Source: Bryopsis sp. KO-2023
Taxonomy: Eukaryota > Chlorophyta > Ulvophyceae > Bryopsidales > Bryopsidaceae
Reading direction: 5' to 3'
Assembly: GCA_030272585.1 (NCBI GenBank)
Contig: BSYQ01000005.1
Location: 5,487,501 to 5,551,500 of the forward strand
DNA: 64,000 nucleotides
Part shown: in pieces, positions 18,262 to 29,422 of the stretch
How positions within the stretch are numbered: the first letter of the stretch is position 1
Layout: each line of letters opens with the position of its first letter
Notes under the pieces: model-generated
Databases searched by the model: none
Told to the model about the DNA's origin: nothing
What the model saw: only the letters and a program-made list of their open reading frames with translations
Program-made: the position numbers and the translations under genes

Positions 18262-19714
18262 GTCCAACCGCACTTGATGATAACCTGAGCAGAGATCTAT
18301 TTTACTGAAACAACGAGCTCCTTGAATCTGATCTAGCAACTCCTCAATCCTTGGAATAGGATACCTGTTTTTCACTGTCAGTTTATTCAGTGCCCTGAAA
18401 TCGACACACATTCTCAACTTCCCATTTTTCTTTGGAACGAATAAAACTGGTGATCCCCAGGGTGACTTGCTAGGTCTGATAAAACCCTGTTTCAGCAACT
18501 CTGCCAACTGCTTTTTCAGTTCTTCTCTTTCTGCAAAACTAGCCCTGTAAAGTCCCTTCTTTACCGGCTCTGCCCCGTCCACAAGTTCTATCTTGTGGTT
18601 AACACCTCTGTCAGGAGGTAACTCCTGAGGCAGTTCTTCTTTGAACAAATCCTGAAACTCTTTTCTGATTTCTTTTTCCAACTGCAAAGCTTCTCTTTCT
18701 TCCTCTGAGACTGTATCTGCAAAACTTCCTTTTACTGCTTCAGTACTTTCTAACCCATTTATTGCATGCTCAACATCCACTTCTCTCAAATGAAGTAAAT
18801 ATATAGGTCTGCCCTTGCGAGCAACCTGTGCGAACTCTGTTGCAGACATCAGATCCAATTCTGCTGTACTGCAATCTTCTACTCTATCAGTCTGCATTCT
18901 AAGATTGACTGCTCCCTGAGGTGTCTGCAAAACCAACAACTTCTGTTGCCAATCTATGACAGGGTTGTGTTTGCTTAACCAAGACATTCCTAACACCAGG
19001 TCGTACCTCCCTAGTGTTATGGCATACATCTTTTCCTCTGACACAAACTTGCCCATTTTGACACTGGCCTGCAGTTCTTTTTCTACCTTTTTTTGAGGTT
19101 TTACCATCTGCTAACTGCACCTCAGTCAGTACCTCAGCAGCTTCTGTCTGAATGTCATTTTCAAGCAACCAATCTTTTGAAACAAAATTGTCAGTTGCTC
19201 CACTATCTATCAATATTCGAGAAAAACAACCTGCCACAAATCCTGTGGTCTTCAACATTCCCTGAGTCCCCCCATGGACTCCTCTCAACTTCAAAAGTGG
19301 GGGTTCATCTAAGCTATGTCCTTGAAAGCAAACTTCATTAGGTCTGCCCAGCCCAGACTCCTCTCTCACTGAAAACGAGTCTGCAGTGTCTGCCCTCAGA
19401 TCACTGTCAGCACTCACATGCACAGAAAACTCATGCAGGTCAGGTGTGGCCCCGCCTGGCCCTGCACCTCCTGCCTCAGGGACCTGAGAGGTGGTGGTTC
19501 CACTCGACCGACCAGCCTCCTCATTCCCGGAAACCTCCTTCAAAATTCCTGCAGATGCTACTGCCCCTGCAGCAGCACCCACTAATTCATCCACTGACCT
19601 ACTCGCAGGAGACTCTGCCCCCAGCAGAGTACCCGCCAATTCATCCACTGACCTACTTGCAGGAGACTCTGCCTCCAACAGAGTACCCGCCAATTCATCC
19701 ACTGACCTACTTGC
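18262..19714 (-). pseudogene. pol: Element A pol, middle segment: repeat linker, protease, RT N-terminus; one frameshift
   Basis: Lies between the insertions of B and C and is in phase with both flanking pieces of A. It begins with 18-residue tandem repeats (VDELAGTLLEAESPASRS type), followed by a linker and an aspartic protease with RILIDSGATDNFV. After LADGKTSKK the frame breaks at a homopolymer (plus-strand T7, 19086-19092). One base less would rejoin it to [12 protein letters not shown]. The downstream frame (18262-19107) carries the protease flap/helix part ([15 protein letters not shown]) and RT motifs [24 protein letters not shown] and [12 protein letters not shown]. The extra base is either a real inactivating mutation or a sequencing error in a homopolymer. 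Confidence 0.88.
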
Positions 19715-19719
19715 AGGAG
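19605..19719 (-). repeat. 54-bp tandem repeats in the gag-protease linker of A (left portion)
   Basis: About two units starting GGAGACTCTGCC. The array continues on the other side of element C (53412-53620, three full units plus a diverged one). C inserted within the array; its TSD AGGAG belongs to the repeat unit. In protein this is an 18-residue repeat. Confidence 0.85.
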
Positions 19720-20233
19720 TGATACCAGCTGCTGACGTCTAGGGACGTCAGACGTCAAAGGCGTCATGCATCTGACGTCTGTGAAGCGTCAGATGCATCC
19801 CCGGTGAATGACAGCATCCTCCCAAGGAGGTACTACTGAACTACAGCGAGGAAACCACCGCAAGAGCACAGAGTCAAGACAATGGTTCGATCAATCAGAT
19901 TGGGACTTGCGAGACTGAGGTCCTGGGTTCGAGTCTGAGTGGGAACGTGCTTTGGTTTGGGCCTGTGTGTGAGTGTGTGAGTGAGTCAGGAGTAGAACTG
20001 GCGGCTGTGAGTCAGGGTAGTGGGAGTGTTACGGGTGGTTAGTCACCCTCGGGAAAGTCGAACTGGGAGTTGAAATGATGGGACGCTTGATGTAACCTTG
20101 CTTTTCAGTGATCTGTTTGTGTGACCCCGAGTCTGTGACCCGTGCGATTTTGTGTGACCGTTCCGCCGCCGCCTCACTCTTTCCCGAGATAGGAGACGTC
20201 GCTCGCGGACGTCAGTCCTCCCGAGCGATAACA
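19720..20233 (+). repeat. Element C 5' LTR (514 bp) with bZIP-type palindromes
   Basis: Pairs with 52898-53411. The first 80 bp hold two perfect inverted repeats: CTGACGTC (19732-19739) / GACGTCAG (19744-19751), and ATGCATCTGACG (19766-19777) / CGTCAGATGCAT (19787-19798). These give five or six TGACG cores, the half-site of plant bZIP/TGA and CRE-type factors, at the expected U3 position. Confidence 0.93.
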
Positions 20234-20237
20234 TTTT

Positions 20238-20249
20238 TGGTTTCGGAGC
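20238..20249 (+). promoter_or_regulatory. Element C primer-binding site
   Basis: TGGTTTCGGAGC, four T residues after the LTR end. Same core as in all the other elements. Confidence 0.85.
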
Positions 20250-20703
20250 CCGAAGGAACCGACTGGACTGGAGCTCTCCGCTGGTTTGACCAGCAGGTTT
20301 GTTCGAGGCGCTTAACGCCAGTCGTAAGGTCGTGGGAAAACGGAAAAAAGGCAAACGCAGTGAACGGGAAAAAAGGAAAACGTGTGGTAGCAACGTTGGA
20401 AAAGAATCACACCCATAAAAAGAGAGAAAAGAGGGTGCCAACGTTCAGTCGTGTGACAGGACGTTTGGGAAAAAGGTTACCCTGTAACCTGCGTCGCTGT
20501 CAGCGAACTGTAGTACTCAGGTTCGAAGGGTTAGAGTCGGACGTGAAGGGGTATAGTAGTATTACGTATAGTAACTCTCACGGCAAGGGCACGTGGGTTA
20601 TCCGTTCACAGTTCGGCAAGAACAGGTCGTGGCGCGAAAGTCAACGGTCTACAGTTGACAGTAACCGTTGCCTGGAAAGTCAACTGAAAGTCAAGCGACC
20701 AGA
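20250..20703 (+). other. Element C leader
   Basis: 454 bp between primer site and gag ATG, purine-rich with several GTCAAC/GTTGAC words near 20640-20695. A frame open from 20108 across the LTR border to 20749 exists, but its composition is basic low complexity and I do not call it a gene. Confidence 0.5.
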
Positions 20704-21768
20704 ATGGCTCTGGTTCCGGTCGTTACGGAAAGCGACATGGTCGCGATAAGCGACGAAGTTATGGAAGGGTCAGAAGTGCAACCAATGGTGCACCAGCAAA
20801 TTCAGAATATACAGATAAATGGTTCTGATCACACTGAAATGCAGAGACAGATTGAGGTCTGGGGTGGAACAGTAACCAACCATCTCCAGCAATCATTGAC
20901 CTCCATGCAGAATCAGGTTCAACAAGTCCAGGTTGAACTCTATACACACAGAGAGCAAGCAGAGCTACATCAGTCAACTCTAAAGGAAGAGTTGCAGTCA
21001 GCCTTAGTGCACAGTTTGGAAGAACAGAGTCGAAAACTATAGCAGACTCAAGAGCTACATGCAAAGGACTTTTATCAAAGCCTCACTGCAAATACAAACA
21101 CTCAACTGAAGGACCTTGGTGAACAGTTGAGAAGTACAGGAAAAGATCATGCTGCGGGCATGGCTCAGTGGAAAAATAAGAACCAAACAGAGCTGGAACT
21201 ATTCCAGAAGAAGCAGTTAGCTCTTCAGGAGCAACTGATGTTGGTTCAAAAGAAACAACAGGAAGATATTAATGCCCAATTATATGAAGTGTCTCAGCAC
21301 ATGCAAAGAATGCAAAAACAGCTGATGGAAGAGAGGGAGAGTATGACAAACACAATGACTAGCATACTGCAAGGAGAATTGGACTCCTATCCTGCAGTCA
21401 TTCAGAAAATGGTAGCTACAGCAGTGGATGAAACCACCACAGCTATTGAGGACAAGTATAACAATGCTGAAGGACAGAAAGCAGATCTAGAAGAGACTAG
21501 ATGGGCTTTAACTGATCCAGAATATCAGAAAGCAGTTGATGGCTGGATGAAAGATGGAATCCTGAGAACACCTATTCCTCCACAAGTGATGCAAGTGCAT
21601 ATGATGCAAGCAACACAAACAGTACAGAATACAGAGGAAGGAGAAACTGAGGGACAAACTCAGGATATCCCAACATCTGGTCAGCCACCAGTACAGCAAG
21701 TTATGCCTGCCACAAGTACTGGAGCAGTCCCTCCAGGACCCTCTTCTTTAGGTCTAATAGACCTCACT
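20704..21768 (+). pseudogene. gag: Element C Gag, N-terminal segment (coiled coil, one in-frame TAG)
   Basis: ATG 20704 (MALVPVV). Gln/Glu/Leu-rich helical sequence, probably coiled coil. A TAG at 21040-21042 interrupts the frame (SRKL stop QTQEL), which continues unbroken to the E insertion at 21768. The frame resumes exactly at 28207 after E and the duplicated TCACT. The TAG is followed by CAG, a weak match to the readthrough context CARYYA, so decay is the simpler reading. Confidence 0.85.
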
Positions 21769-22077
21769 TGTGACGAGACTTTGGTTGTGGTTATGGTAGA
21801 ACAACACGCCCGGTGAAACGATCGAATAAACTTACAAAATATCCAAGTCGAATGTATCTCAAACGACAAGACCCCATTTGTACTCGCTTCTCCCTAATCC
21901 GGTACACAACTACCCAGGGTAACAACGATCCAAACTGATCTTCCCAAACTCCATAATTGGTAGGCCCAAACCAAGTAAATCACCCAATCTACTTAGCCCC
22001 ACAATAAACCAATCCGCAAATAACCTCTCCACTAAACACTCGCCACTAAACCCCCGTTCGATTCACAATCTGTCACA
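21769..22077 (-). repeat. Element E 3' LTR (309 bp)
   Basis: Pairs with 27893-28201; no differences seen. Confidence 0.93.
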
Positions 22078-22087
22078 AGACTCCCCC
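22078..22087 (-). promoter_or_regulatory. Element E polypurine tract
   Basis: Sense strand AGGGGGAGTCT-like sequence directly before the 3' LTR. Confidence 0.65.
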
Positions 22088-25000
22088 TGATTCCTAGAAA
22101 TGTCCCCACTCTAACGGAATCATTTTACTTTTTATCCCGACACCTCGATTGATAGAGATTGATTTCCCCTTAGCTTAAATCCAGGCGATTTGCTACTCAG
22201 CTGTCCAACACCAACTCCCCTGAAGCCCCTACAACCGGTGACTGACCTTTAAGCTCCTTGTCGAGGTTCAAATCCCATATCCAATGCTTGCCATAAATCC
22301 ACTGTTGACTTTACCCATGCTGTGCATAAGTTCCTCGGCGTGTTGGGTAAAATAGTAACTCCTCATTCATTGTGATCGAATATCAAGTGCACTTTTCAGT
22401 TCAGAAGCACACCTCTCGCCACCAAGAGAACATCACGCAATATCCAGAATTTTCTTAACGATTTCTCCCTCTTTTCGGATGGATATGTCGTGCTTCCTTC
22501 TCCCCCGAGATGAACTGACTCTGATCATCACTTGATGATCCATATAGCGCATGTACCTTTTCCTTTCGGGCAATTCTTGTTGCTCAAACACTTTCAACTC
22601 CACTGATTTCCCTTTTCTTATTTCAAGAAGAAAATACCAAATACTTTTCCAAAAACTGCTGCTGCCCATACTTCCAAGCAACCAGTTTTCAGCAAAATAG
22701 TTTTCATCGAACAACTTCCAGAAAATTCTCCTAACCGAGTCTTAGCAACAGAATATTTTTCCAGCCCATTTTCAAGAAACATCTTCCCTTTTTTCATCAT
22801 GAAAAGCCCAGAAATGTTCTTGCCACTGATTTTTGGAATGGTACCTTCAGTCATAGTTCTTCCAAAAAGATTCTTCTTCACCTCGTTTGTGGTCGCCTAT
22901 TGACCGTGCCCCAAATGGCACCTCTCTTTCCTTGAAGGCAAGACACACCTTCTGCTCTCGGATTCTCTTTCAAGGAGGATTTCCAGTCCCCATCTTCCTT
23001 CCTTGAAACATGTAAGCTATCCCATATGGCACATCACAAGTCATCCACCTGCCATGTCCTATGGGTCCCTCAGCTACAAGATCCTTGATGCCATCAATAG
23101 GTCCCCATCCCACTGATTTGAAAGAGTATTTGGAGAACCACATTCTCCAATTCATACCACCTTCTCAGTGGTGATAAAATCTGTCCATACAACTGAACTT
23201 TGTTTCCTTCACAAGCTGCTGCTGTTGTTGCGGTCCAATGTCCCCAAACCTCCAGAAATTTTGCTTTGCGTCGTCTTGATATGATTGCAATATTTCCACC
23301 AGACTGCCCTTTTATCTTGGTGCTATTACTCTTTCCTTGAGCATACTCCACACAATCAGTCTTCAGAATTCATCATCAAGCCATCTTCATTTATATGACC
23401 AGCCCAATCCAATGTGCATGGCTCATTTCTGGAATGGTTTGCCATTTTTCAACCCACACTCAACCTTGGACAATCCTACTTTTGCTGTGGCTGCCTACAC
23501 TTCTCCCCCTTCACAGTGCACCTTGCTAAACTGTGAATCATGTAGAAGGCACCACTCATCGCTTGTCGCTCCATTATCAAGGAATGCAACAGTAGGTCTC
23601 CTTGCTAGGTTTTGAAGTAGGGCACATGATACCATGGCTGCCTCAGATTTTTGTCTTCTCCTTTCATGTATTAATCTTGACATATTCTTTGCCATGTTTG
23701 AGCTCCAAGGATCATCAAGCATCTCCACAATATCTCAGAGAAGACAAACTGTTCGTAACCGAACCAAGCTCTTGTGGTATTGAAGAGATCTTCTCATGGT
23801 GTGCAAATGGAACAGTGCCAACTGTCCACTTCCTTGCTCTCCACCACAGAAATTTTCATATGCTCTACTCCATCATTGACCGGGAAACCAATAATCATTG
23901 TCCACTGCCATCTAAGAGTGCTCATCCTCTCATTCCAACACATATGCTCTGCTCACCATTCCAAGATTTTGCTGGTCCGCGAAACCGTTTCCTCCACAGT
24001 TGCCCGTCACTCATTCATCCGTACAATGTGAGTTGCCTCTTAAATTGTCCTTTCTCCCTCAAACGAGCTTAATCGTTATGCATCAGCCACCCATGTTCCC
24101 ACTCCATTCTTTATCTTCTCCTCAAGCAACTTGGCTGTTGTTTTGTACATCCTCCGAATCTGACCTTCTGTGCCACCATTATTCCATTGAAGAGCTCAGC
24201 TATCAATTGATTTTCTGGTTCATTTCAAATCAATAGGTTTGCTGACTTCCCTTCCACTTCGTAAAGCATTTTTGCACCAATCATGCATTCCCACCAAATT
24301 GATTGGGCAATTTTCCTTGAGGGTTTTGTTCCAATGGTTGGCCACAGTTTAGGGCATAAGACCTCGTGTTCATCGACGTAGGCTCTCGACCCCATGGATC
24401 CTCTTGATGAGAGAGGCTCTGGAACTCCATGGCTACTGCCCAAGGTACTCTCTCCTGAAACTTTGGAGACTTATGGAAGTCTTAAGCCAATCACAAGCAC
24501 ATATCTTGCGATTTACTTCCGGCTCGACCATTTCAGCAATTGATGTTTCTCCCACTGATTGGGAAATAAGTTCCTCCCCCATAATCCTGACTTTCAGCGC
24601 ATCCACCGACCATGATGTATCCACCAGCTCCATGCTTGACATCACTCTGTCATGGTCATCCATCACCATATCTGAAAATCCTTCAGAAACTCTGTAAATT
24701 CCAGCCCCTATCAGAAGCCTTAAAACTCTCCTTGAGCCTGTTTTCCTCTTCCCTTCTTTGGGTAACTGAGTTCCATATGTGAACTCCCACTCTGAACATT
24801 TCCCTGCTCCATCTAATCTTCCAACCAGATATTTTATTATTTTTTTCTTTTGCTTGTGTCCAAAAAACTGATGATAGTTCCCTTTTCAAATCCAAGACAC
24901 ATTCACTGATTTTTTCCCACCTTGGATTTCAGCAAAATAATACTCACATAGTTTCTGGACTATCACTTTCCTCTTCTACCACACCTAGCTCAGAAATATC

Positions 25001-27878
25001 CTCACAAGAGCTGAGCTACCAATCAAACAATAAGTCAATTCTGATTTTCTTCATGTCCCTTCAACTCCTACTCTGAATTGAACTGCAAAATTTGAATTCA
25101 AAGCCATTCTTCTGAACTTCAAAAACTCATATATCTCCCTTATTGAGCAAGACACAAGGCTTGCCAAAAAGAACACTTCTTTCTCCCCCAAATCCACACA
25201 ATTCAAGCTATTCTTTCTTATACTTGGGAGCTGCCAAAATCCATTCAAGCCTCAAAGAACAATAGAATAATTCCACTTGACTTTCTTCTCTTGTGTTGCA
25301 CATTTGAACACCCAACTCTGGTCCTTTTTTTTTTTTTTTTTTTCAAATGTTCGCTTTGGTTCCACCCTAAAGATCCACTGATTCCCTCTCTTTTCAAAAT
25401 GATATCATCAGCAAGGTTCATCCCTTATGCTTCTCAATCAGTTACAGCCCAGGTGCATGGGCTTAATGCATCCAGAAAGTCCACATCACAAGTCCTTTTT
25501 GTAAATGGAGGTGCAATGCTACTCAGCCCAATTCCTTTCCACCTATACTTCAGCACTTCTCCACTGCTCCTCAAGTCCTCCTCAAAGACCCGAAGCTGGC
25601 CATTAACTTTCCCATGTGCTTATCATTTTTTTTTTTATTATTTTTTTTTCAATACCATTTGTCCTTGTTGACAATAAGGTCTCCACAAACTGTTGCAAGA
25701 CTCCCCCATTTCTGGACTTTAAGCAACCACACATTTCTTCTTTTCCCAAGACATCCATTCCAGCTGTACCTTGGGTTGGTTTGTGTCACCCATTTCCATG
25801 ACTTTCAGCTCCATGATCTCCACTGGCTTTTCCTCCTTCAACATTGCAGAATGTATCCCCAAGGAATACCCCGATATCCTCCAAACTAGTGCATTATTTC
25901 CTCTTTTTTTTCCCACTGGATCCTTGGAGTGAACCCCATATTTACCACCATACTTCTGCCAGGTCACTTATGCTACAGCCTCATCAGGGTTATTTCTCCT
26001 CCTTTGACCTTTTGCTTCTTGGTTTTCTTTCACACCACCAGTTCCCACTGAAACCATAAGCCTTTCCCTGACCAAAATTGTTCTTGATGCATATTTGATG
26101 CATCAGAATCTCTCTCCAGTTTTCCATCAAAAAAAATAAAAATATGTGATAACTCTAGAGATATCCCAATCCCTTGGATATCAAAGTCATCAATAAATCC
26201 TATTTATTGGACAATAGTTTCCACCAGAAATAAAATTCACTTCCTGCATTTCAAATCAACGCAATTTGGGTTTTGATCACGAATCCACAGACCTCCTGTC
26301 GAACCACCTCATCACCAAATGTCTGTTTCGAGTTTTGGCACCCAGCGAACACTGCGCGCTAGTTCTCCCACGCCTTCACCATATCGCTCTCCAGAAACTC
26401 TCTCCGAAATTCTGATATATTCGCTCGAAGCGCCAGTCCACTCGACCTCCATATTCTCCACCTCAACAGAGCATTCCAACTCTATGTCTTCAACGTTCTG
26501 AAAGAACTGGTCCCATCGCATTTCGTCATACAGAGCATCCTGTCCAATCAACCTCCCATATCGACTCCAGTTCAAACGCTTGCTCACACTCCTCTGGTCG
26601 TCTTTCCACTGAATGAATCGTCTTGTTCCCTAGGCGATTTCGATGCCCTTGGTTCGCCGTTGCACTCCCAGTCCAAAATTTTCACACTCAAAACCAAACG
26701 GTTTGCACACCAGTGCACTCTCGACTGTTGCCATAACGTTTTGATATCAGCCGCGCTCTTGCTCTCAGCCTTTTCCAAGTTCCTTCCAAGCTTGACCTCC
26801 TTATCACACTTAGCCAGGGCAAACGTTGCGTCCACCCAGAACAATCCGTGGCCAGTTTTCAATTTTTACTCCCACCATCTGTTCCACCATTCTGGGTGAT
26901 CCGCCATTGAGTCTTTGCTCCACCCAACGTGTCGCGCTCACACTCAACTCACGTCCCCCAAACACGATGCTGCAACACTCTTCAGTTTTCCAGAGCTAGA
27001 ACTTGTCTTGAATACTTGTTCCCCTCATTCGACGACCATCACAACCTTCTTTGCCTTGTTCTTTTCGTTGTTCAAGGGTATGACTCTGCACTTCCTGCCA
27101 TCTTCATGTCTTCCTCCGATCCTGGACAACTTTAAGAGCTTGTTTCCTCGGCACTTCACTTGTGAACCCTTGTTTGTTACAAATGTGAGAACTTTCCCAT
27201 CGACCCTGACGTTCGTGGCTACTTGCTCCCGCGTTCGCACTCTACACAACGCCTCCAGTGACGATTTTGGGGAAACGGCCTCCTCCCTTGCCGCACCAAC
27301 AACGACTCCAACGTCCTCAGCCTTCAACTGCTCATTGTCAACCTCTCACTGCATCGCTCCCTCAAACGTTTCGGTCGTGCATATTCTTTTGTGTCGACAA
27401 CAATCCCTTGTCTTCTTTGTAGACTCGTTGACGTAGCACTTCACTCTTTTGGACTCAAAGCTTCTGAGTCGGAACTGAGTTGGACGATTCCGTGAAGCTT
27501 GGAACCTGAGCTCCCCTGACTTTTCCACAGTAACTCCGTGTTCTATCTCTTTTCCGTTGAAACCAGTGTTCGTAGACGTTAGGACCTTTTGCATCCTTCT
27601 TCTCCTTTGCTTCCAGTCGTGACTTGGTCAGCCCTTTTCAAACTCCACCTTTCTCACTCCACCAAGGCTTCGAACGCGTTCTCTCCAGTGTTTGACCAGG
27701 TCTCTTTTTGAGTCACAACGCGTGGCACCAGTGTTTGGCCAGGTCTCTTTTTGAGTCACAACGCGTGGCACCTTTCATTGCCCACACACTCCACTTCCTC
27801 GTGTGTTCTTCCTCGGCCACTACCCACAGTCCCTTTCCAACGTCCCCAAGCAACTCGAGCGCCCATGCGTCGAGCCCT
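22088..27878 (-). other. Element E interior: non-coding, purine-rich on the sense strand
   Basis: 5.8 kb in which neither strand gives an ORF above about 175 codons and none has a recognised domain. Sense-strand fragments of 60-100 codons (e.g. 26312-26587, 26584-26862, 27025-27327, 27346-27594, 24433-24669) have ordinary amino-acid composition. They could be decayed coding sequence, but nothing identifies it. The plus strand is markedly pyrimidine-rich with T-runs (near 25325, 25626). A 43-bp tandem duplication lies at 27686-27771. Confidence 0.6.
27686..27771 (-). repeat. 43-bp tandem duplication near the 5' end of element E
   Basis: Two copies starting CAGTGTTTG at 27686 and 27729, with one visible substitution (GACC/GGCC). 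Confidence 0.75.
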
Positions 27879-27890
27879 GCTCCGAAACCA
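27879..27890 (-). promoter_or_regulatory. Element E primer-binding site
   Basis: Plus-strand GCTCCGAAACCA, i.e. TGGTTTCGGAGC on the sense strand, two bases from the LTR. Confidence 0.85.
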
Positions 27891-27892
27891 CT

Positions 27893-28201
27893 TGTGACGA
27901 GACTTTGGTTGTGGTTATGGTAGAACAACACGCCCGGTGAAACGATCGAATAAACTTACAAAATATCCAAGTCGAATGTATCTCAAACGACAAGACCCCA
28001 TTTGTACTCGCTTCTCCCTAATCCGGTACACAACTACCCAGGGTAACAACGATCCAAACTGATCTTCCCAAACTCCATAATTGGTAGGCCCAAACCAAGT
28101 AAATCACCCAATCTACTTAGCCCCACAATAAACCAATCCGCAAATAACCTCTCCACTAAACACTCGCCACTAAACCCCCGTTCGATTCACAATCTGTCAC
28201 A
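27893..28201 (-). repeat. Element E 5' LTR (309 bp)
   Basis: Pairs with 21769-22077; followed by the TSD copy TCACT. Confidence 0.93.
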
Positions 28202-28206
28202 TCACT

Positions 28207-29388
28207 TCAGGACAACAACTGTCCATGGGTTTACCACCCCCTATACTGCAACCATCAGCAGTAACTATAGCACCTCCAGCTACCTTTACTGTAGGTACTA
28301 CCCCAGCACCATCAGGAATGGGAATTCGACCACCAAATCCCTTTGAACAGTTAACAAGTCAAAGAGCACCCAGTGGTGGTGCACCTGGAGGAAATCCAGG
28401 GGATCCAAATGGATCAAATGGACCAAATGGCCCAGACAGACCAGGCATGCCTAGAGCATCTGGTTCTGGACATCCAGGGCCAGGGAATGGTGGTGATGGT
28501 GGTGGAGGTGATGGAGGAGGTCCCCCAGGAGGAGGACCACCTGATAGAGATCCTAGTGGTACATCAGGAGGTTCAGGACAAGGTCCTGATAGACCTTATA
28601 GTAAACAGATTAAGCTCACTCCCCCAGAGAAATTCACGGGAGATGAAAGGATGTCTGCAACAGAATGGATACTAGGAATGAAGAGATGGTTGCAGAATCA
28701 ACACATCTTAGAGAGAGACTGGTTATCCTGTTTTCAGTCACATCTCCAGGGAGATGCACTTAGCTGGTTAAACCTGATGGATATACAGATCATGAATCAG
28801 GAGAAAGCAGAGTATGCTAGCTGGCAAGAGTTCACTCAAGAACTAAGGAATGTTTTTGAGCCAGTCTCCCTAATAGAGACTGCCAGAAAACAGTTAAGAA
28901 CTCTAAGGCAGACTGGAACTGCCTTAGGCTACATCAGGCTCTTCAGAAAGCTGATGTTTAGACTCCCCAACCTACCTCAAGAAGAAAGATATGCAGCCTT
29001 TGTGGATGGGCTCTCAGATCGAAATATGCAAGCACAGGTTATGACCCTGTGTGATGGGGATCTGGATAAGGCCATCCTCACAGTCCAAAGACTCTCTGCA
29101 ACTATAGGCAGTAGAGGTGGCACTACTAGTAGCTTTAGAGGCAGAGGTAGAGGGAGGGGAAGATTTGGACAAAGAAATACACAAATGTCAGCAGTGATAG
29201 CTGCTGCAACATCACAACTGCCTCCTGCAGCAAATTCAGTTAAGGCTGTGCAGCAGAGAGGTCAGATGGGATCTAGGCCCTCAAGGGGAGGATCCTTTAA
29301 GTGTTTTCTATGTGGAAGCACAGAGCATGGGGTGAGACAGTGTCCCAAACTGTCCCAAGCTCAGAAAGCCCTGAAGAAGGGAAACTAA
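28207..29388 (+). CDS. gag: Element C Gag, C-terminal segment: capsid domain and zinc knuckle
   Basis: Resumes the gag frame after E. A Pro/Gly-rich linker (NGPNGPD, GGDGGGG types) leads to the retrotransposon-Gag domain (ATEWILGMKRWL, DALSWLNLMD, LRTLRQTGTALGYIRLFRKL). Then comes an RGG-type basic stretch and a CCHC knuckle CFLCGSTEHGVRQC. It ends ALKKGN at TAA 29386-29388. Layout matches Gag of element B (coiled coil, Gly/Pro linker, capsid, RGG, knuckle) although the sequences have diverged. Confidence 0.93.
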   Translation, partial: SGQQLSMGLPPPILQPSAVTIAPPATFTVGTTPAPSGMGIRPPNPFEQLTSQRAPSGGAPGGNPGDPNGSNGPNGPDRPGMPRASGSGHPGPGNGGDGGGGDGGGPPGGGPPDRDPSGTSGGSGQGPDRPYSKQIKLTPPEKFTGDERMSATEWILGMKRWLQNQHILERDWLSCFQSHLQGDALSWLNLMDIQIMNQEKAEYASWQEFTQELRNVFEPVSLIETARKQLRTLRQTGTALGYIRLFRKLMFRLPNLPQEERYAAFVDGLSDRNMQAQVMTLCDGDLDKAILTVQRLSATIGSRGGTTSSFRGRGRGRGRFGQRNTQMSAVIAAATSQLPPAANSVKAVQQRGQMGSRPSRGGSFKCFLCGSTEHGVRQCPKLSQAQKALKKGN

Positions 29389-29422
29389 AAGAGGAGGCTA
29401 GTGTTGGGTCAGCTAAGCCTCC
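29379..29422 (+). promoter_or_regulatory. Programmed -1 frameshift signal of element C
   Basis: The canonical heptamer G_GGA_AAC (29379-29385) is in the gag frame directly before stop TAA. Seven bases later starts a perfect 7-bp stem, GGAGGCT (29393-29399) / AGCCTCC (29416-29422), extendable with a bulge. The -1 frame is open from here through pol. Confidence 0.88.

Larger units (their letters stand above)
21769..28201 (-). mobile_element. Element E: 6.4-kb non-autonomous LTR element (LARD-like)
   Basis: LTRs of 309 bp (21769-22077 and 27893-28201) with perfect 6-bp terminal inverted repeats TGTGAC/GTCACA look identical. TSD TCACT at 21764-21768 and 28202-28206. The primer site inside the right LTR (27879-27890) and the polypurine tract inside the left LTR show minus orientation. 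The 5.8-kb interior has no recognisable gag, protease, RT or integrase, so it must be mobilised by another element. Inserted antisense in gag of C. Confidence 0.93.

Noticed and set aside
19915..19945. GGTTCGAGTC in the C LTR, resembling a tRNA B box
   Set aside because: I could not find a properly spaced A box or a cloverleaf; a single short match is expected by chance.
20108..20749. 213-codon open frame spanning the end of the element C LTR and its leader
   Set aside because: It crosses the LTR border and primer site, has basic low-complexity composition, and overlaps the true gag start in another frame. The right LTR has no matching continuation.
23495..23728. FLDNGATSDEW in a minus-strand frame of element E, resembling an aspartic protease D-S/T-G-A motif
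   Set aside because: The second residue is Asn, the surrounding residues lack other protease features, and the frame is short with no RT downstream.
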